64,000 bases of DNA from Streptomyces sp. ALI-76-A (GCF_030287445.1 NZ_JASVWB010000002.1:6820001-6884000); one strand, 5' to 3'. Positions 8,215-16,533 are shown, numbered from the stretch's first letter. Numbers and translations are program-made. The notes: a model not told the origin generated them from the sequence alone.

Positions 8215-10320
8215 TCAGCCCTGTGCGGCGTGCCGGCCGCCCTTGCGTCGGCCGGGCCGCCCGCGCAGCGCGGCCGGTACGGCGAGGCCGAAGAGCAGCC
8301 CGAAGGCCAGGACGTAGGGCCACCAGCCGAGTCCGCCGCCCGCGGTGGTCGCGGTGCGGGTGCGGGTGTCGGCCGCCACGGCCCCGGAGGACGCCGTGCC
8401 GTGAGCGGACTCGGACGGTGACGGGCTCGCGGTGACGGCGCTCAGGACGACGTCGTTGCCGTCACCGCCCCGGTAGCTGATCCGGTACGTCGTGTCGGCC
8501 AGCTCGAGCCTCGCCCCTTCCTTCAGGCCGGAGAACGCACCGCCGACCTTCGAACGCCCCGTGTGGTCGAGCACGGTGATCGCGCGGCCGGGATCCGTCC
8601 CGGCGGCCGACAGATCCAGCTCCCCGCCCAGCCGCACCGCCCCCGTCACCTTCAACGGCTTGTCCCGCAGCACCAGTCGGCCCTCGGCACGCTGCGTGTA
8701 GTCGCCAAGGACGGTGACCCCGCCGGCGACGACCCCCTCGTTGGTCACCGCCCCCTTCACCGTGCCCGTGCCGGTGAGTGTGGTCGCCACCCGCAGGCCC
8801 GCCGCCCCGGCGTCGAGCCGTGCCCCGGACGAGGTGAGCCGGATCGCCCGGCTGCGTGTGAGGGTCGCCCCGCCGCGCAGGGCGAGCGTGCCCTTCTTCA
8901 CGGTCGTCGTTCCGGTGTACGTCACCGCGCTCCCGGTCAGCGTGGTGGTGGCCGCGCCGGACTGCACGAACGCCCCGCCGCCGCTCACGTACGCCAGCGA
9001 GACGGCGGTCCTGGCGTTGCCCACGACGAGCGTTCCGTCGTTGAGTACCCGGCGGCGCGCGCCGCCCGTCAGCAGGGAACCGTCCCCGCGCGCCGAGCCC
9101 AGCCGCAGCACCGCCCCCTTCTCGACGGTCGTGGAGCCGTCGTAGTACTGCCTGGCCGCGAAGGTCACGTCGTTGCCGCGCGTTCCCGCGATCACGATGT
9201 CCCCGGCGCCGGGCGCGGCCAGCGTGTCGTGGAACCGGCCGCCGCCGATGGGGGCGCCGAGGGTGACCGGGCCGTCGTAGTCGAAGGTGAGCTTCGAGCG
9301 GGAGCGCGCGGCCAGCAGGTTGATGTAGACGGTCTCGGCGGTGCCCGGCATGAAGATCTCGTCCGTGGTGCCGTCGCCCCAGTGGACGTCGGCGCCCTTG
9401 ATGTTGGTGCCGCGCTTGTTGACGTTCTTCCGTGCGGGTGTCCAGTTCAGGGCGGGGTCGCTGAGCGAGGGAGCGGTGTCGCCGCCCTGGTCCGACCAGC
9501 TGTACTGGCCGGTGAGGACGACCTTGCTGCCCGGCCGTGACTGGACGTTGATGTCGCTGCCGTACTCCCGCTGGTAGAAGTCCATGCCCATGGTGACGGT
9601 CTGCCCCAGCGGGGTGTCCACGGTCCAGGTGCCCTGGTTGAGGACCTTGCGCACCCGCGGCAGCGACGTCGCGTACTCGGGCCGTCCGGCGTTCACCTGC
9701 GTGCCGTTGTCGATCACGCCGGAGAAGGAGTGGGCGCCCGACAGGTCCCAGGTGCCCCAGAGGAACCTCGGCTGGGTGATCAGCCCGGAGCCGCTGACGG
9801 TGCCCAGGTTGTAGGCGCTCTTCAGGGACAGGCGCAGGGTGCCGTCGACCCGGATGTTGTCCTGGTTGAGCCGGAACGCCGGGGTGCCGTACGGGAAGTG
9901 GCCGATCAGTCCGGTCGTGCCGCCGTCGCCGTACTGAAGGGTGGCCCCCCGCGCGACCGTGATCGCGGGCGGATCCGGGTTCGCGACGGTGACGTACGGG
10001 TGGTTGCCGCCCGGTATGGCCACCTTCTGCCGTTGCCGGGACTTCGGCAGAGTGATGTCGCTGTCCCTGGTCAGGACCAGGGTCCCGGTGCCGCGCACGG
10101 TGAGCGTGCCCGCGCCGCGGAACACGCCGTGGTACGTCGTCGTCCCGGACGGCACGGTCACGACCGTGTCGCCGGTGAGGGTCACGTCACGGTCCGCCAG
10201 CACGTCGGCGGTGACGTCCCGGGCGCCGGCGGCGGACGCCGGAGCGGCGGGGAGGAGGAGGGCGGCGACCGCCGCGAGGGCGCCGGCGGCCGCTGCTGTC
10301 GTATGGGTATGGCTGCGCAC
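8215..10320 (-). CDS. secreted beta-strand-repeat surface protein with C-terminal anchor
   Basis: The 701-residue protein is read from a GTG (VRSHTHTTAAAAG); a longer open frame to 10686 has no signal logic. It has a signal peptide (AVAALLLPAAPASA), then a long Thr/Gly/Val-rich region with repeated short strands such as GVFRGAGTLTVRGTGTLVL, TTVEKGAVLRLGSARGDGSLL and TTTVKKGTLALRGGATL. These match the autotransporter-associated beta-strand (PATR) repeat pattern and predict a right-handed beta-helix. It ends with a hydrophobic helix (WWPYVLAFGLLFGLAVPAAL) and a basic tail, so it is probably anchored outside the membrane. It is divergent from GH43 genes, suggesting a polysaccharide-binding or -cleaving role. 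No catalytic residues are identified. Confidence 0.75.
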   Translation of the reverse strand: MRSHTHTTAAAAGALAAVAALLLPAAPASAAGARDVTADVLADRDVTLTGDTVVTVPSGTTTYHGVFRGAGTLTVRGTGTLVLTRDSDITLPKSRQRQKVAIPGGNHPYVTVANPDPPAITVARGATLQYGDGGTTGLIGHFPYGTPAFRLNQDNIRVDGTLRLSLKSAYNLGTVSGSGLITQPRFLWGTWDLSGAHSFSGVIDNGTQVNAGRPEYATSLPRVRKVLNQGTWTVDTPLGQTVTMGMDFYQREYGSDINVQSRPGSKVVLTGQYSWSDQGGDTAPSLSDPALNWTPARKNVNKRGTNIKGADVHWGDGTTDEIFMPGTAETVYINLLAARSRSKLTFDYDGPVTLGAPIGGGRFHDTLAAPGAGDIVIAGTRGNDVTFAARQYYDGSTTVEKGAVLRLGSARGDGSLLTGGARRRVLNDGTLVVGNARTAVSLAYVSGGGAFVQSGAATTTLTGSAVTYTGTTTVKKGTLALRGGATLTRSRAIRLTSSGARLDAGAAGLRVATTLTGTGTVKGAVTNEGVVAGGVTVLGDYTQRAEGRLVLRDKPLKVTGAVRLGGELDLSAAGTDPGRAITVLDHTGRSKVGGAFSGLKEGARLELADTTYRISYRGGDGNDVVLSAVTASPSPSESAHGTASSGAVAADTRTRTATTAGGGLGWWPYVLAFGLLFGLAVPAALRGRPGRRKGGRHAAQG

Positions 10321-10343
10321 GTCAGCGGAGACGGGCCGGCGCG

Positions 10344-10462
10344 TTCGGCGATAACAGAAAAACAGCGCTCTTTCTTTGTCTCGTCGGACCCGTTGACCTA
10401 CACGTAACACGCACTTACCTTTTCGGCGTTCGTAATAACAGATCAGGTTCGACATCCCGAAC
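10344..10462. promoter_or_regulatory. AT-richer divergent promoter region with repeats
   Basis: Two direct repeats of the form TTCG...ATAACAGA start near 10344 and 10427, and a hyphenated palindrome GTTCG-N6-CGAAC spans 10447-10462. An AGCGCT core flanked by A and T runs lies at 10364-10369. The region is clearly less GC-rich than its surroundings and probably carries the promoters and operators for the surface-protein gene (left) and the GH43 genes (right). Confidence 0.4.
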
Positions 10463-10501
10463 GCTTCGCTCGTCTCGTTCCCCCCGCGAGAGGCCGTCCG
10501 C

Positions 10502-11614
10502 ATGAGCCGCGACCACGACCTGCCCCCACTGCCCGACGAGGCCCCCAGCCGCAGACTGATGCTGAAAGGCGCCCTGGCCGCAGGCGCCCTGGCGGCGGTC
10601 ACCCCGGGTCTCGCCCACGCCGCCCCGGCCCCCGAGGCGGCCCCGTACGTGAACCCGCTCGTCCGCAACCGCGCCGACCCCCACATCCATCGGCACGCCG
10701 ACGGGTTCTACTACTTCACGGCCACCGCCCCCGAGTACGACCGGATCATCCTGCGCCGCTCCCGCACCCTGAACGGCCTCACGGCCGCCCCCGAGTCCGT
10801 GATCTGGACCAAGCACGCGACCGGCGACATGGGCGCGCACATCTGGGCGCCGGAGATCCACCGCATCGGCGGCAAGTGGTACATCTACTTCGCCGCCGCG
10901 CCCGCCGAGAGCGTGTGGGACATCCGCATCTGGGTCCTGGAGAACGCGAGCCGAGACCCCTTCAAGGGCACCTGGGTCGAGCGCGGCCAGCTCAAGACCG
11001 CCTGGGAGACCTTCTCCCTCGACGCCACCACCTTCACCCACCGCGGCTGCCGCTACCTGGCCTGGGCCCAGCACGAGCCCGGAATGGGCAACAACACCGC
11101 CCTGTGGCTGTCGAAGATGGCGAATCCGTGGACCCTGACGGGCCCTCAAGTCAGGCTCTCCACGCCTGAGTACGACTGGGAGACCATCGGCTTCAAGGTC
11201 AACGAGGGCCCGTCGGTCATCGCCCGCAACGGCCGCCTGTTCATGACCTACTCCGCCAGCGCCACCGACCACCACTACTGCATGGGCCTGCTGACCGCCG
11301 ACGCGGGCAGCGACCTGATGGACCCCGCGAACTGGTCGAAGTCACCCACGCCGGTCTTCACCAGCAATGACACCACCCGGCAGTACGGCCCTGGCCACAA
11401 CTGCTTCACGGTCGCCGAGGACGGTCGCAGCGACGTCCTCGTCTACCACGCACGCCAGTACAAGGAGATCGCCGGGGACCCGCTGCACGACCCCAACCGC
11501 CACACCCGCGTCCAGAAGCTGGGCTGGAAGCCGGACGGCACCCCCGACTTCGGCGTCCCCGTCGCCGACACGGTGACGGCCGCCTCCGTCGACCCGGTCA
11601 AGGAGAGTGTGTGA
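10502..11614 (+). CDS. GH43 arabinan-active glycoside hydrolase, Tat-secreted
   Basis: The 370-residue protein starts with a twin-arginine signal (SRRLMLKGALAAGALAAV, cut after AHA). The five-bladed propeller of GH43 follows. NRADPHIHRH carries the general-base Asp near residue 59, SLDATTF the middle Asp, and VNEGPSVI the general-acid Glu. Sequence around NEGPSVIARNGRLFMTYS resembles GH43 subfamily 26, whose known members release arabinose from alpha-1,5-arabinan. It likely attacks arabinan side chains of pectin outside the cell. GAGAGG 8 bases before the ATG supports the start. Its stop is 1 base before the next GH43 gene, so the two are coupled. Confidence 0.88.
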   Translation: MSRDHDLPPLPDEAPSRRLMLKGALAAGALAAVTPGLAHAAPAPEAAPYVNPLVRNRADPHIHRHADGFYYFTATAPEYDRIILRRSRTLNGLTAAPESVIWTKHATGDMGAHIWAPEIHRIGGKWYIYFAAAPAESVWDIRIWVLENASRDPFKGTWVERGQLKTAWETFSLDATTFTHRGCRYLAWAQHEPGMGNNTALWLSKMANPWTLTGPQVRLSTPEYDWETIGFKVNEGPSVIARNGRLFMTYSASATDHHYCMGLLTADAGSDLMDPANWSKSPTPVFTSNDTTRQYGPGHNCFTVAEDGRSDVLVYHARQYKEIAGDPLHDPNRHTRVQKLGWKPDGTPDFGVPVADTVTAASVDPVKESV

Positions 11615-11615
11615 C

Positions 11616-13028
11616 ATGAGACGTGCGTACGCCGCTCTGCTCGCTCTCTGCCTGGCGCTGCTCGGCACCCTCGCCACCGCGGGACCGGCCCAGGCCGCAC
11701 CCCAGACGATCACCAACGGAACGCAGTTCACGGACACCTCGGGCAACCCGGTGCACGCCCACGGCGGCGGGGTCCTCAAGGTCGGCTCCTACTACTACTG
11801 GTTCGGTGAGAACCGCAACGCCGACAACACCTTCCGGTACGTGGACGCCTACCGCTCCACCGACCTGAAGAACTGGGAGTTCCGCAACCACGTCCTGACC
11901 GAGGCGACCGACCCCGAGCTGGCCACCGCCAACATCGAGCGGCCCAAGGTCATGTACAACGCGTCCACGGGCAAGTATGTGATGTGGATGCACAAGGAGA
12001 ACGGCACCGACTACAGCGAGGCCCGCGCCGCCGTCGCCGTCTCCGACACCGTGGACGGCAACTACACCTGGCGGGGCAGCTTCCGTCCGCTCGGCCAGCA
12101 CATGTCCCGTGACATCACGGTGTTCGTCGACACCGACGGCGCCGGCTACATGATCTCCGCCGCCCGCGAGAACTACGACCTGCACATCTACCGGCTCACC
12201 GCCGACTACACCGGCATCGCGAGCCTGGTCGCCGACCCCTGGCACGGCGGACACCGCGAGGCCCCGGCGCTGTTCAAGCGGGGCAACGTCTACTTCATGC
12301 TCACCTCGGGCGCGACGGGCTGGAACCCCAACCAGCAGCAGTACGCGACCGCGACCTCCCCGGCCGGCCCCTGGTCGGCGATGACCAACGTCGGCGACTC
12401 GACGACGTACGGCTCGCAGACCGCGTTCGTCCTTCCGGTGCAGGGCAGTTCGGGCACCTCGTACCTCTACCTGGGCGACCGCTGGGGCAACGCCTTCGGC
12501 GGCACGGTCAACGACTCGCGGTACGTGTGGCTGCCGCTGACCTTCCCGAGCTCCACCTCGATGTCCATGTCCTGGTCCCCGGAGGTCACCGTCGACACGG
12601 CCGCCGGCACGATCAGCGGCACCAGCGCCACCTACAACACGCTGATCGCCCGCAACTCCGCCAAGTGCGCCGACGTGACCAGCCAGTCCCTGTGGCCGGG
12701 CGCCCAGCTCAAGCAGTACGACTGCAACGGCGGCGCCAACCAGAAGTTCTGGTTCAAGTCCGCCGGCGGCGGCTACTACCAGCTGATGGTCCGCAACAGC
12801 TCCCTGTGCGTGCGGGAGAACGCCAACACCGTCACCCAGGAGAACTGCGATGCCTCCGTCACCGCCCAGCAGTGGTCGCTGACGGCCACCGGCTCCTACG
12901 TGACCGTCAGGTCCCGCGCGAGCGGGGAGTGCCTGGACGTGAACGGCGCGTCCACCGCCAACGGCGCGGCCGTCATCACGTACACGTGCAACGGCGGCAC
13001 CAACCAGCAGTGGACGCGCGGAACATGA
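11616..13028 (+). CDS. GH43 exo-beta-1,3-galactanase-like enzyme with CBM13
   Basis: The 470-residue secreted protein has a Sec signal (ALLALCLALLGTLATAGPAQA). AAGGAG at 11600-11605 favours the ATG at 11616 over a GTG 9 bases earlier. The catalytic domain (about residues 30-340) begins VHAHGGGVLKVGSYYYWFGEN, the opening of GH43 subfamily 24 exo-1,3-galactanases, which cut the main chain of type II arabinogalactan. The C-terminal 130 residues are a ricin-type beta-trefoil (CBM13) with the QxW signatures QKFWF, QQWSL and QQWTR. The known streptomycete enzymes of this type have the same domain pair. It acts outside the cell with the preceding GH43. Confidence 0.88.
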   Translation: MRRAYAALLALCLALLGTLATAGPAQAAPQTITNGTQFTDTSGNPVHAHGGGVLKVGSYYYWFGENRNADNTFRYVDAYRSTDLKNWEFRNHVLTEATDPELATANIERPKVMYNASTGKYVMWMHKENGTDYSEARAAVAVSDTVDGNYTWRGSFRPLGQHMSRDITVFVDTDGAGYMISAARENYDLHIYRLTADYTGIASLVADPWHGGHREAPALFKRGNVYFMLTSGATGWNPNQQQYATATSPAGPWSAMTNVGDSTTYGSQTAFVLPVQGSSGTSYLYLGDRWGNAFGGTVNDSRYVWLPLTFPSSTSMSMSWSPEVTVDTAAGTISGTSATYNTLIARNSAKCADVTSQSLWPGAQLKQYDCNGGANQKFWFKSAGGGYYQLMVRNSSLCVRENANTVTQENCDASVTAQQWSLTATGSYVTVRSRASGECLDVNGASTANGAAVITYTCNGGTNQQWTRGT

Positions 13029-13040
13029 CGTCCGCCCGGC

Positions 13041-14720
13041 TCAGGGCAGCAGGTCGATCGCGTCGATCGCCGTCCCGGCGCTGAGGAAGCCGGCCGCCCC
13101 CGAACCGCTCACCACGTCGATCCTCAGCACGTTGTACCGGCTGGTGTCCGTGAGCCAGGCGCTCGCCGGGACGCTGTAGGTGAACGTGTGGTTGTTCCCC
13201 CGGTAGGACCCGTTGGTCAGCGACCGGGTGTTCGGCTGGGTGGGCGGGGACGGGACGGCCGACGTCCAGGCGTCGTTGACGGTGACCTGCGGGCGGCCGT
13301 TGGCGTAGGCCGTCGTCACGCCGATGCGCAGGGTGTGCGCGGCGGCGGCCTGCGCCGCGGTCAGCTTGAAGTACACGAGCAGACCGCTGTTGACGTCCTT
13401 CCAGAGGTAGCACGGGAAGGCGGACGTCTCGTTGCCGCCGCCGATCACCACGTTGCCGGTCCAGGAGGCGGCCCGGACGTCCGAGGGATGCGCGTACGTC
13501 ATCAGGTCGGCGTTCTTGAAGCCGGCCGGGGTGCCGTTCCAGTCGCCGATCCGCCAGATCGCGCTCGCGTTGCCCGGGTCGTTCGAGGACGGGACCGCGA
13601 TCGAGTTGAGGGTGGTCGTCCCGCCCGCGAAGACGGTCACCTGCGTGCTGTACACGGCGAGTTCGCCCTTGTGGACGGTCAGCGTGTACGTCCCCGGCAG
13701 CACCCCGCCGATGGCGAAGTAACCGTCGGACGCCCGCGCCGGACCCCAGTACTGCGCCGCCGCGTTGGCGATCCCGACGGTGTACGGGTGGGCCGTGTCA
13801 CGGCCCGTGATGCCCACACCCGCCACCCGGCCCCGGCCGCTCGCCCCGACGTACCCGGACAGGCCGAGCGAGTCCGCCCACGAGGTCGTCAGCGTGCCCG
13901 GGAACAGCGACGAGGAGGGGGCGCCGCCGTTCGTGAACGCGATGACGTACGGGCCCTGGAGGCCGAAACGCTGGGCCTCGGTCTGGTTCTGGCCGTAGTA
14001 CAGGATCTCGTACAGACCGCCGCCGTCCGCGCTCTGGTGGCGCAGCAGCGACCGGTAGAACGGGCCACCGGAGGCCTTTTCGTGGTTGCTGCGCACCATC
14101 CACAGGCCGACGCCGCCGCCGGACCAGCCGACGTGGTCGTAGTCCATCACCCGCAGTTTCGAGTAGTGCTTCGAGCGGGTCTGGCCGTCGGACTTCGCGA
14201 ACACGTCCGAGGCCTCGATGGTGCTGTTCGTGTACGTGTAGGAGTCCGGCTCGTCGTTGAGGAAGAGACCCTTCCTGACGCGCAGGATGTAGCGGGTGGC
14301 GGAGACGGACGTGTCGGCCTTGTGGGTCCACAGGTAGACGTTGTTCTCGCCGCTGCGGGCCGCGTAGTAGTGCCTGAGGGTGCCGTAGGCGACGGAGACC
14401 AGGATCGTCGACCCGGACTGCCTGATGCCGACCGTGGAGGTGCCGAGGCCGGACTCGATGTGCGAGTTCATGCCGCCGTAGCCCTGGTACTCCACGCCGC
14501 GGTACACCAGCGAGGTCAGGTCGCCGTTGGACTTGCTGACCTTGAAGACGAGGTCGGCGCCGGTGTCGACGACGTAGTTCGACCCGTCGTCGGTGTAGCC
14601 GAAGGCCGCGGCGGACGCGCTCGGGGCGAGCGGGCCGGCCAGGGCGGCCGAACCGGCGGCGGCCGCGGTGCCGAGGACGAAGGCGCGGCGGCGAACCGGT
14701 CTGTGCACGGATCCGGACAT
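13041..14720 (-). CDS. rhamnogalacturonan endolyase, PL4 type, Tat-secreted
   Basis: The 559-residue protein starts with a twin-arginine signal (VRRRAFVLGTAAAAGSAAL). The catalytic beta-sandwich follows, with FKVSKSNGDLTSLVYRGVEYQG typical of PL4 lyases, then a fibronectin-like middle domain (GVLPGTYTLTVHKGELAVYS) and a C-terminal carbohydrate-binding-like domain (TLRIGVTTAYANGRPQVTVND). PL4 enzymes cleave the rhamnose-galacturonate backbone of rhamnogalacturonan-I by beta-elimination. It is convergent with the GH43 pair (12-base gap) and divergent from the CE12 acetylesterase that would deacetylate the same polymer. Confidence 0.9.
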   Translation of the reverse strand: MSGSVHRPVRRRAFVLGTAAAAGSAALAGPLAPSASAAAFGYTDDGSNYVVDTGADLVFKVSKSNGDLTSLVYRGVEYQGYGGMNSHIESGLGTSTVGIRQSGSTILVSVAYGTLRHYYAARSGENNVYLWTHKADTSVSATRYILRVRKGLFLNDEPDSYTYTNSTIEASDVFAKSDGQTRSKHYSKLRVMDYDHVGWSGGGVGLWMVRSNHEKASGGPFYRSLLRHQSADGGGLYEILYYGQNQTEAQRFGLQGPYVIAFTNGGAPSSSLFPGTLTTSWADSLGLSGYVGASGRGRVAGVGITGRDTAHPYTVGIANAAAQYWGPARASDGYFAIGGVLPGTYTLTVHKGELAVYSTQVTVFAGGTTTLNSIAVPSSNDPGNASAIWRIGDWNGTPAGFKNADLMTYAHPSDVRAASWTGNVVIGGGNETSAFPCYLWKDVNSGLLVYFKLTAAQAAAAHTLRIGVTTAYANGRPQVTVNDAWTSAVPSPPTQPNTRSLTNGSYRGNNHTFTYSVPASAWLTDTSRYNVLRIDVVSGSGAAGFLSAGTAIDAIDLLP

Positions 14721-14792
14721 GTGGGGGTGCCTCCTTGGGGAGGTGTGGGGGGAGGTGTGGCGCGGTGTCGGTCAGGGTGGCAGTTGAACCGA

Positions 14793-14812
14793 TTTCGCGA
14801 AAGGGCTTTCGC
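14793..14812. promoter_or_regulatory. overlapping palindromes in the PL4/CE12 divergent promoter
   Basis: TTTCGCGAAA (14793-14802) is a perfect 10-bp palindrome. It overlaps GCGAAAG-GG-CTTTCGC (14797-14812), a perfect 7-2-7 inverted repeat. It sits between two divergent pectin-enzyme genes and could serve as a shared operator. Confidence 0.5.
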
Positions 14813-14854
14813 AGCCCGGAAGTTGGCAGTCTTGTGAAAATTTGCCCAGGTCTA

Positions 14855-14866
14855 GAAAGCGCTTGC
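14855..14866. promoter_or_regulatory. putative LacI-type operator before CE12
   Basis: GAAAGCGCTTGC has the AAGCGCTT core seen before the LacI-type gene at 1637-1644. It lies 64-76 bases upstream of the CE12 start, consistent with a repressor site near the promoter. Regulation by that particular LacI protein is inference. Confidence 0.5.
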
Positions 14867-14930
14867 CAGTAGCGGTACGGTCCAGCCGCCAGGCCTTGTC
14901 GCCCCGCCGAGGGACTGCCGGAGGAGCCGT

Positions 14931-16013
14931 ATGAGACGTTTCGACCTCGCCCTGCTGGCGGCGCTCACTTTCAGCGCCGCCCTGACCGCCGCACCGGTCC
15001 AGGCACAGGGCGGCGGTCAGCGCCCCCTGGGCCTCGACCACTGCACCGCCACCGCCTGCCACTTCGACGTCCCGCCCGGTACGTACGACGTACGGGTCGT
15101 CCTCGGCGGTGACGCCGCCTCGCACACGAGCGTCAGCGGGGAGACCCGGCGCGCGCTGCTCCCCGGGACCCCGGTACCCGCCGGAGAACGGGTCGTCCGC
15201 AGCTTCACCGTGAACGTCCGCACTCCCGAGGGCGAACCGACGGGCCCCGCGGGCACGGCCGGCCTCGACCTCGCGTTCGGCGGCCCGGCGCCGGCGCTCG
15301 CCGACATCCGGGTCACCCCGGCCCTCCCTCACGCTCGAACGAGCTCGCGCGGGGGGACCCCCACGGCCCGCCAGATCTTCCTGGTCGGCGACTCCACGGT
15401 CTGCGACCAGCCCGGCGACCCCTACGCCGGCTGGGGCCAGCAGCTGCCGCAGTACCTGCGCAAGGGCCTGTCCGTCGCCAACTACGCGGATTCCGGGGAG
15501 AGTACGGTGACGTACCTGGGGAACCCGCAGCTGTGGGCCACCGTTCAGCCGCAGTTCCGCCGCGGTGACCTGGTCCTGATCCAGCTCGCCCACAACGACA
15601 AGACGACCGACGAGGCGACCTACCGGGCGAACCTGGAGTCCCTGGTGGCGGGCGCGCGGGAGAAGGGCGGGAAGCCGGTCCTCGTCACCCCGATCGTGCG
15701 CCGCTGGTTCAACGCCGACGGCACGCTGGACAACGGCACCGCCCTTCTGGTCAACGGACTCGGCGTGAACCATCCTGAGGTGGTCCGCTCGGTCGCCGCC
15801 GCCGAGGGCGTACCGCTGATCGACCTGACGGCGAAGACGAAGGCGGTCGTGGAGTCCCTGGGCGTCGAGGGCTCCAAGGCGCTGTACCTCTACAACGAGA
15901 AGCGGGACAACACCCACACCTCCACCCACGGCGCCACGGTCTACGCGGGCCTGGTCCGCGACGAACTCGTCGCCCTGCACCTGCTGCCCCCGGGCCTGGT
16001 GCGGGTGGACTGA
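14931..16013 (+). CDS. rhamnogalacturonan acetylesterase, CE12 / SGNH hydrolase
   Basis: The 360-residue secreted enzyme has a signal peptide (LALLAALTFSAALTAAPVQA), an N-terminal beta-sandwich (about residues 25-130) and a GDSL/SGNH domain. Block I is LVGDSTVCD with the nucleophile Ser, block II has DSGESTVTYL, block III LAHNDK with the oxyanion Asn, and the Asp/His pair lies in NTHTSTHG. These match CE12 acetylesterases, which remove acetyl groups from the rhamnogalacturonan backbone so that lyases can act. The linker HARTSSRGGTPTA is encoded by a palindromic repeat-like insert at 15321-15364. A strong hairpin follows the stop. Confidence 0.9.
   Translation: MRRFDLALLAALTFSAALTAAPVQAQGGGQRPLGLDHCTATACHFDVPPGTYDVRVVLGGDAASHTSVSGETRRALLPGTPVPAGERVVRSFTVNVRTPEGEPTGPAGTAGLDLAFGGPAPALADIRVTPALPHARTSSRGGTPTARQIFLVGDSTVCDQPGDPYAGWGQQLPQYLRKGLSVANYADSGESTVTYLGNPQLWATVQPQFRRGDLVLIQLAHNDKTTDEATYRANLESLVAGAREKGGKPVLVTPIVRRWFNADGTLDNGTALLVNGLGVNHPEVVRSVAAAEGVPLIDLTAKTKAVVESLGVEGSKALYLYNEKRDNTHTSTHGATVYAGLVRDELVALHLLPPGLVRVD
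15321..15364. repeat. palindromic dispersed-repeat-like insert in the CE12 gene
   Basis: A 44-base stretch has CCCTCACGCTCGAACGAGC on one side and GCGCGGGGGGACCCCCAC on the other. It resembles the short palindromic elements (ending GGGGGGACCCCC) scattered through Streptomyces genomes. Here it stays in frame and codes the linker between two domains. Confidence 0.5.
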
Positions 16014-16016
16014 ACG

Positions 16017-16052
16017 CCTGGGGCGCTCCGACCGGAACCGGGGCGCCCCAGG
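16017..16052. terminator. strong hairpin after the CE12 gene
   Basis: CCTGGGGCGC (16017-16026) pairs perfectly with GCGCCCCAGG (16043-16052) around a 16-base loop, 3 bases after the CE12 stop. It has no T-run but is placed as an intrinsic terminator. Confidence 0.7.
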
Positions 16053-16188
16053 TCCGTCCCACCGGGACCCGGGACCTGGGGCGGCCCCTGTCCCTTCTCC
16101 CGCCGCCGACTCGGCCTACCCGCAACGCCCTTCGGGCCGGACGACGGCTCCCGGGGATCCGCCCGGGGTCCATCCGCATCGGGGCCCC

Positions 16189-16533
16189 CTGCGTCATCGC
16201 ACCACCCTGGCCGTGGGTACGGCCGCACTCCTCGCTCTCACGGCCTGCTCCGGCGACTCCGACAGCCCCCGACCGGACGAAGCGGCCGCCACGTCCAGCG
16301 CGCCGCTCAGGACCGCGAGCGCCGAGGCGATGCCGAGCTGCGCGAAGGAAGCCGGCGTCCGGTTCGCCGCCGATGCCCCGGAAGTGCCCACCGGGCCCCG
16401 GGCCGTGGCCTGCGCGTACCTGACGGACAGTGAGGGTCAGGCCGCCCGCACGGCCGGACTCCACCAGAGCGACCAGGCGGTCCGGGAGGTCATGGAGGAG
16501 GCGCTGGAGAACGCCGGTTCCCCCGTCGGCTGA
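16189..16533 (+). CDS. small lipoprotein, unknown function
   Basis: The 114-residue reading starts at a CTG that gives a charged signal n-region (RHRTTLAVGTAALLALTAC); the alternative GTG at 16213 would leave no positive charge before the hydrophobic core. The lipobox LTAC predicts lipid attachment at the Cys. The mature part is about 95 residues with only two further cysteines (PSCAKE, AVACAY), possibly a disulfide pair. No ATG exists in frame upstream. It is probably anchored to the outer face of the membrane. The start codon is uncertain, the lipoprotein nature fairly secure. Confidence 0.55.
   Translation: MRHRTTLAVGTAALLALTACSGDSDSPRPDEAAATSSAPLRTASAEAMPSCAKEAGVRFAADAPEVPTGPRAVACAYLTDSEGQAARTAGLHQSDQAVREVMEEALENAGSPVG

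Noticed and set aside
13188..14837. Plus-strand open frame of about 549 codons opposite the PL4 gene
   Set aside because: It is antisense to a well-supported Tat-secreted lyase and its product is Val/Gly/Arg-rich with no motif.
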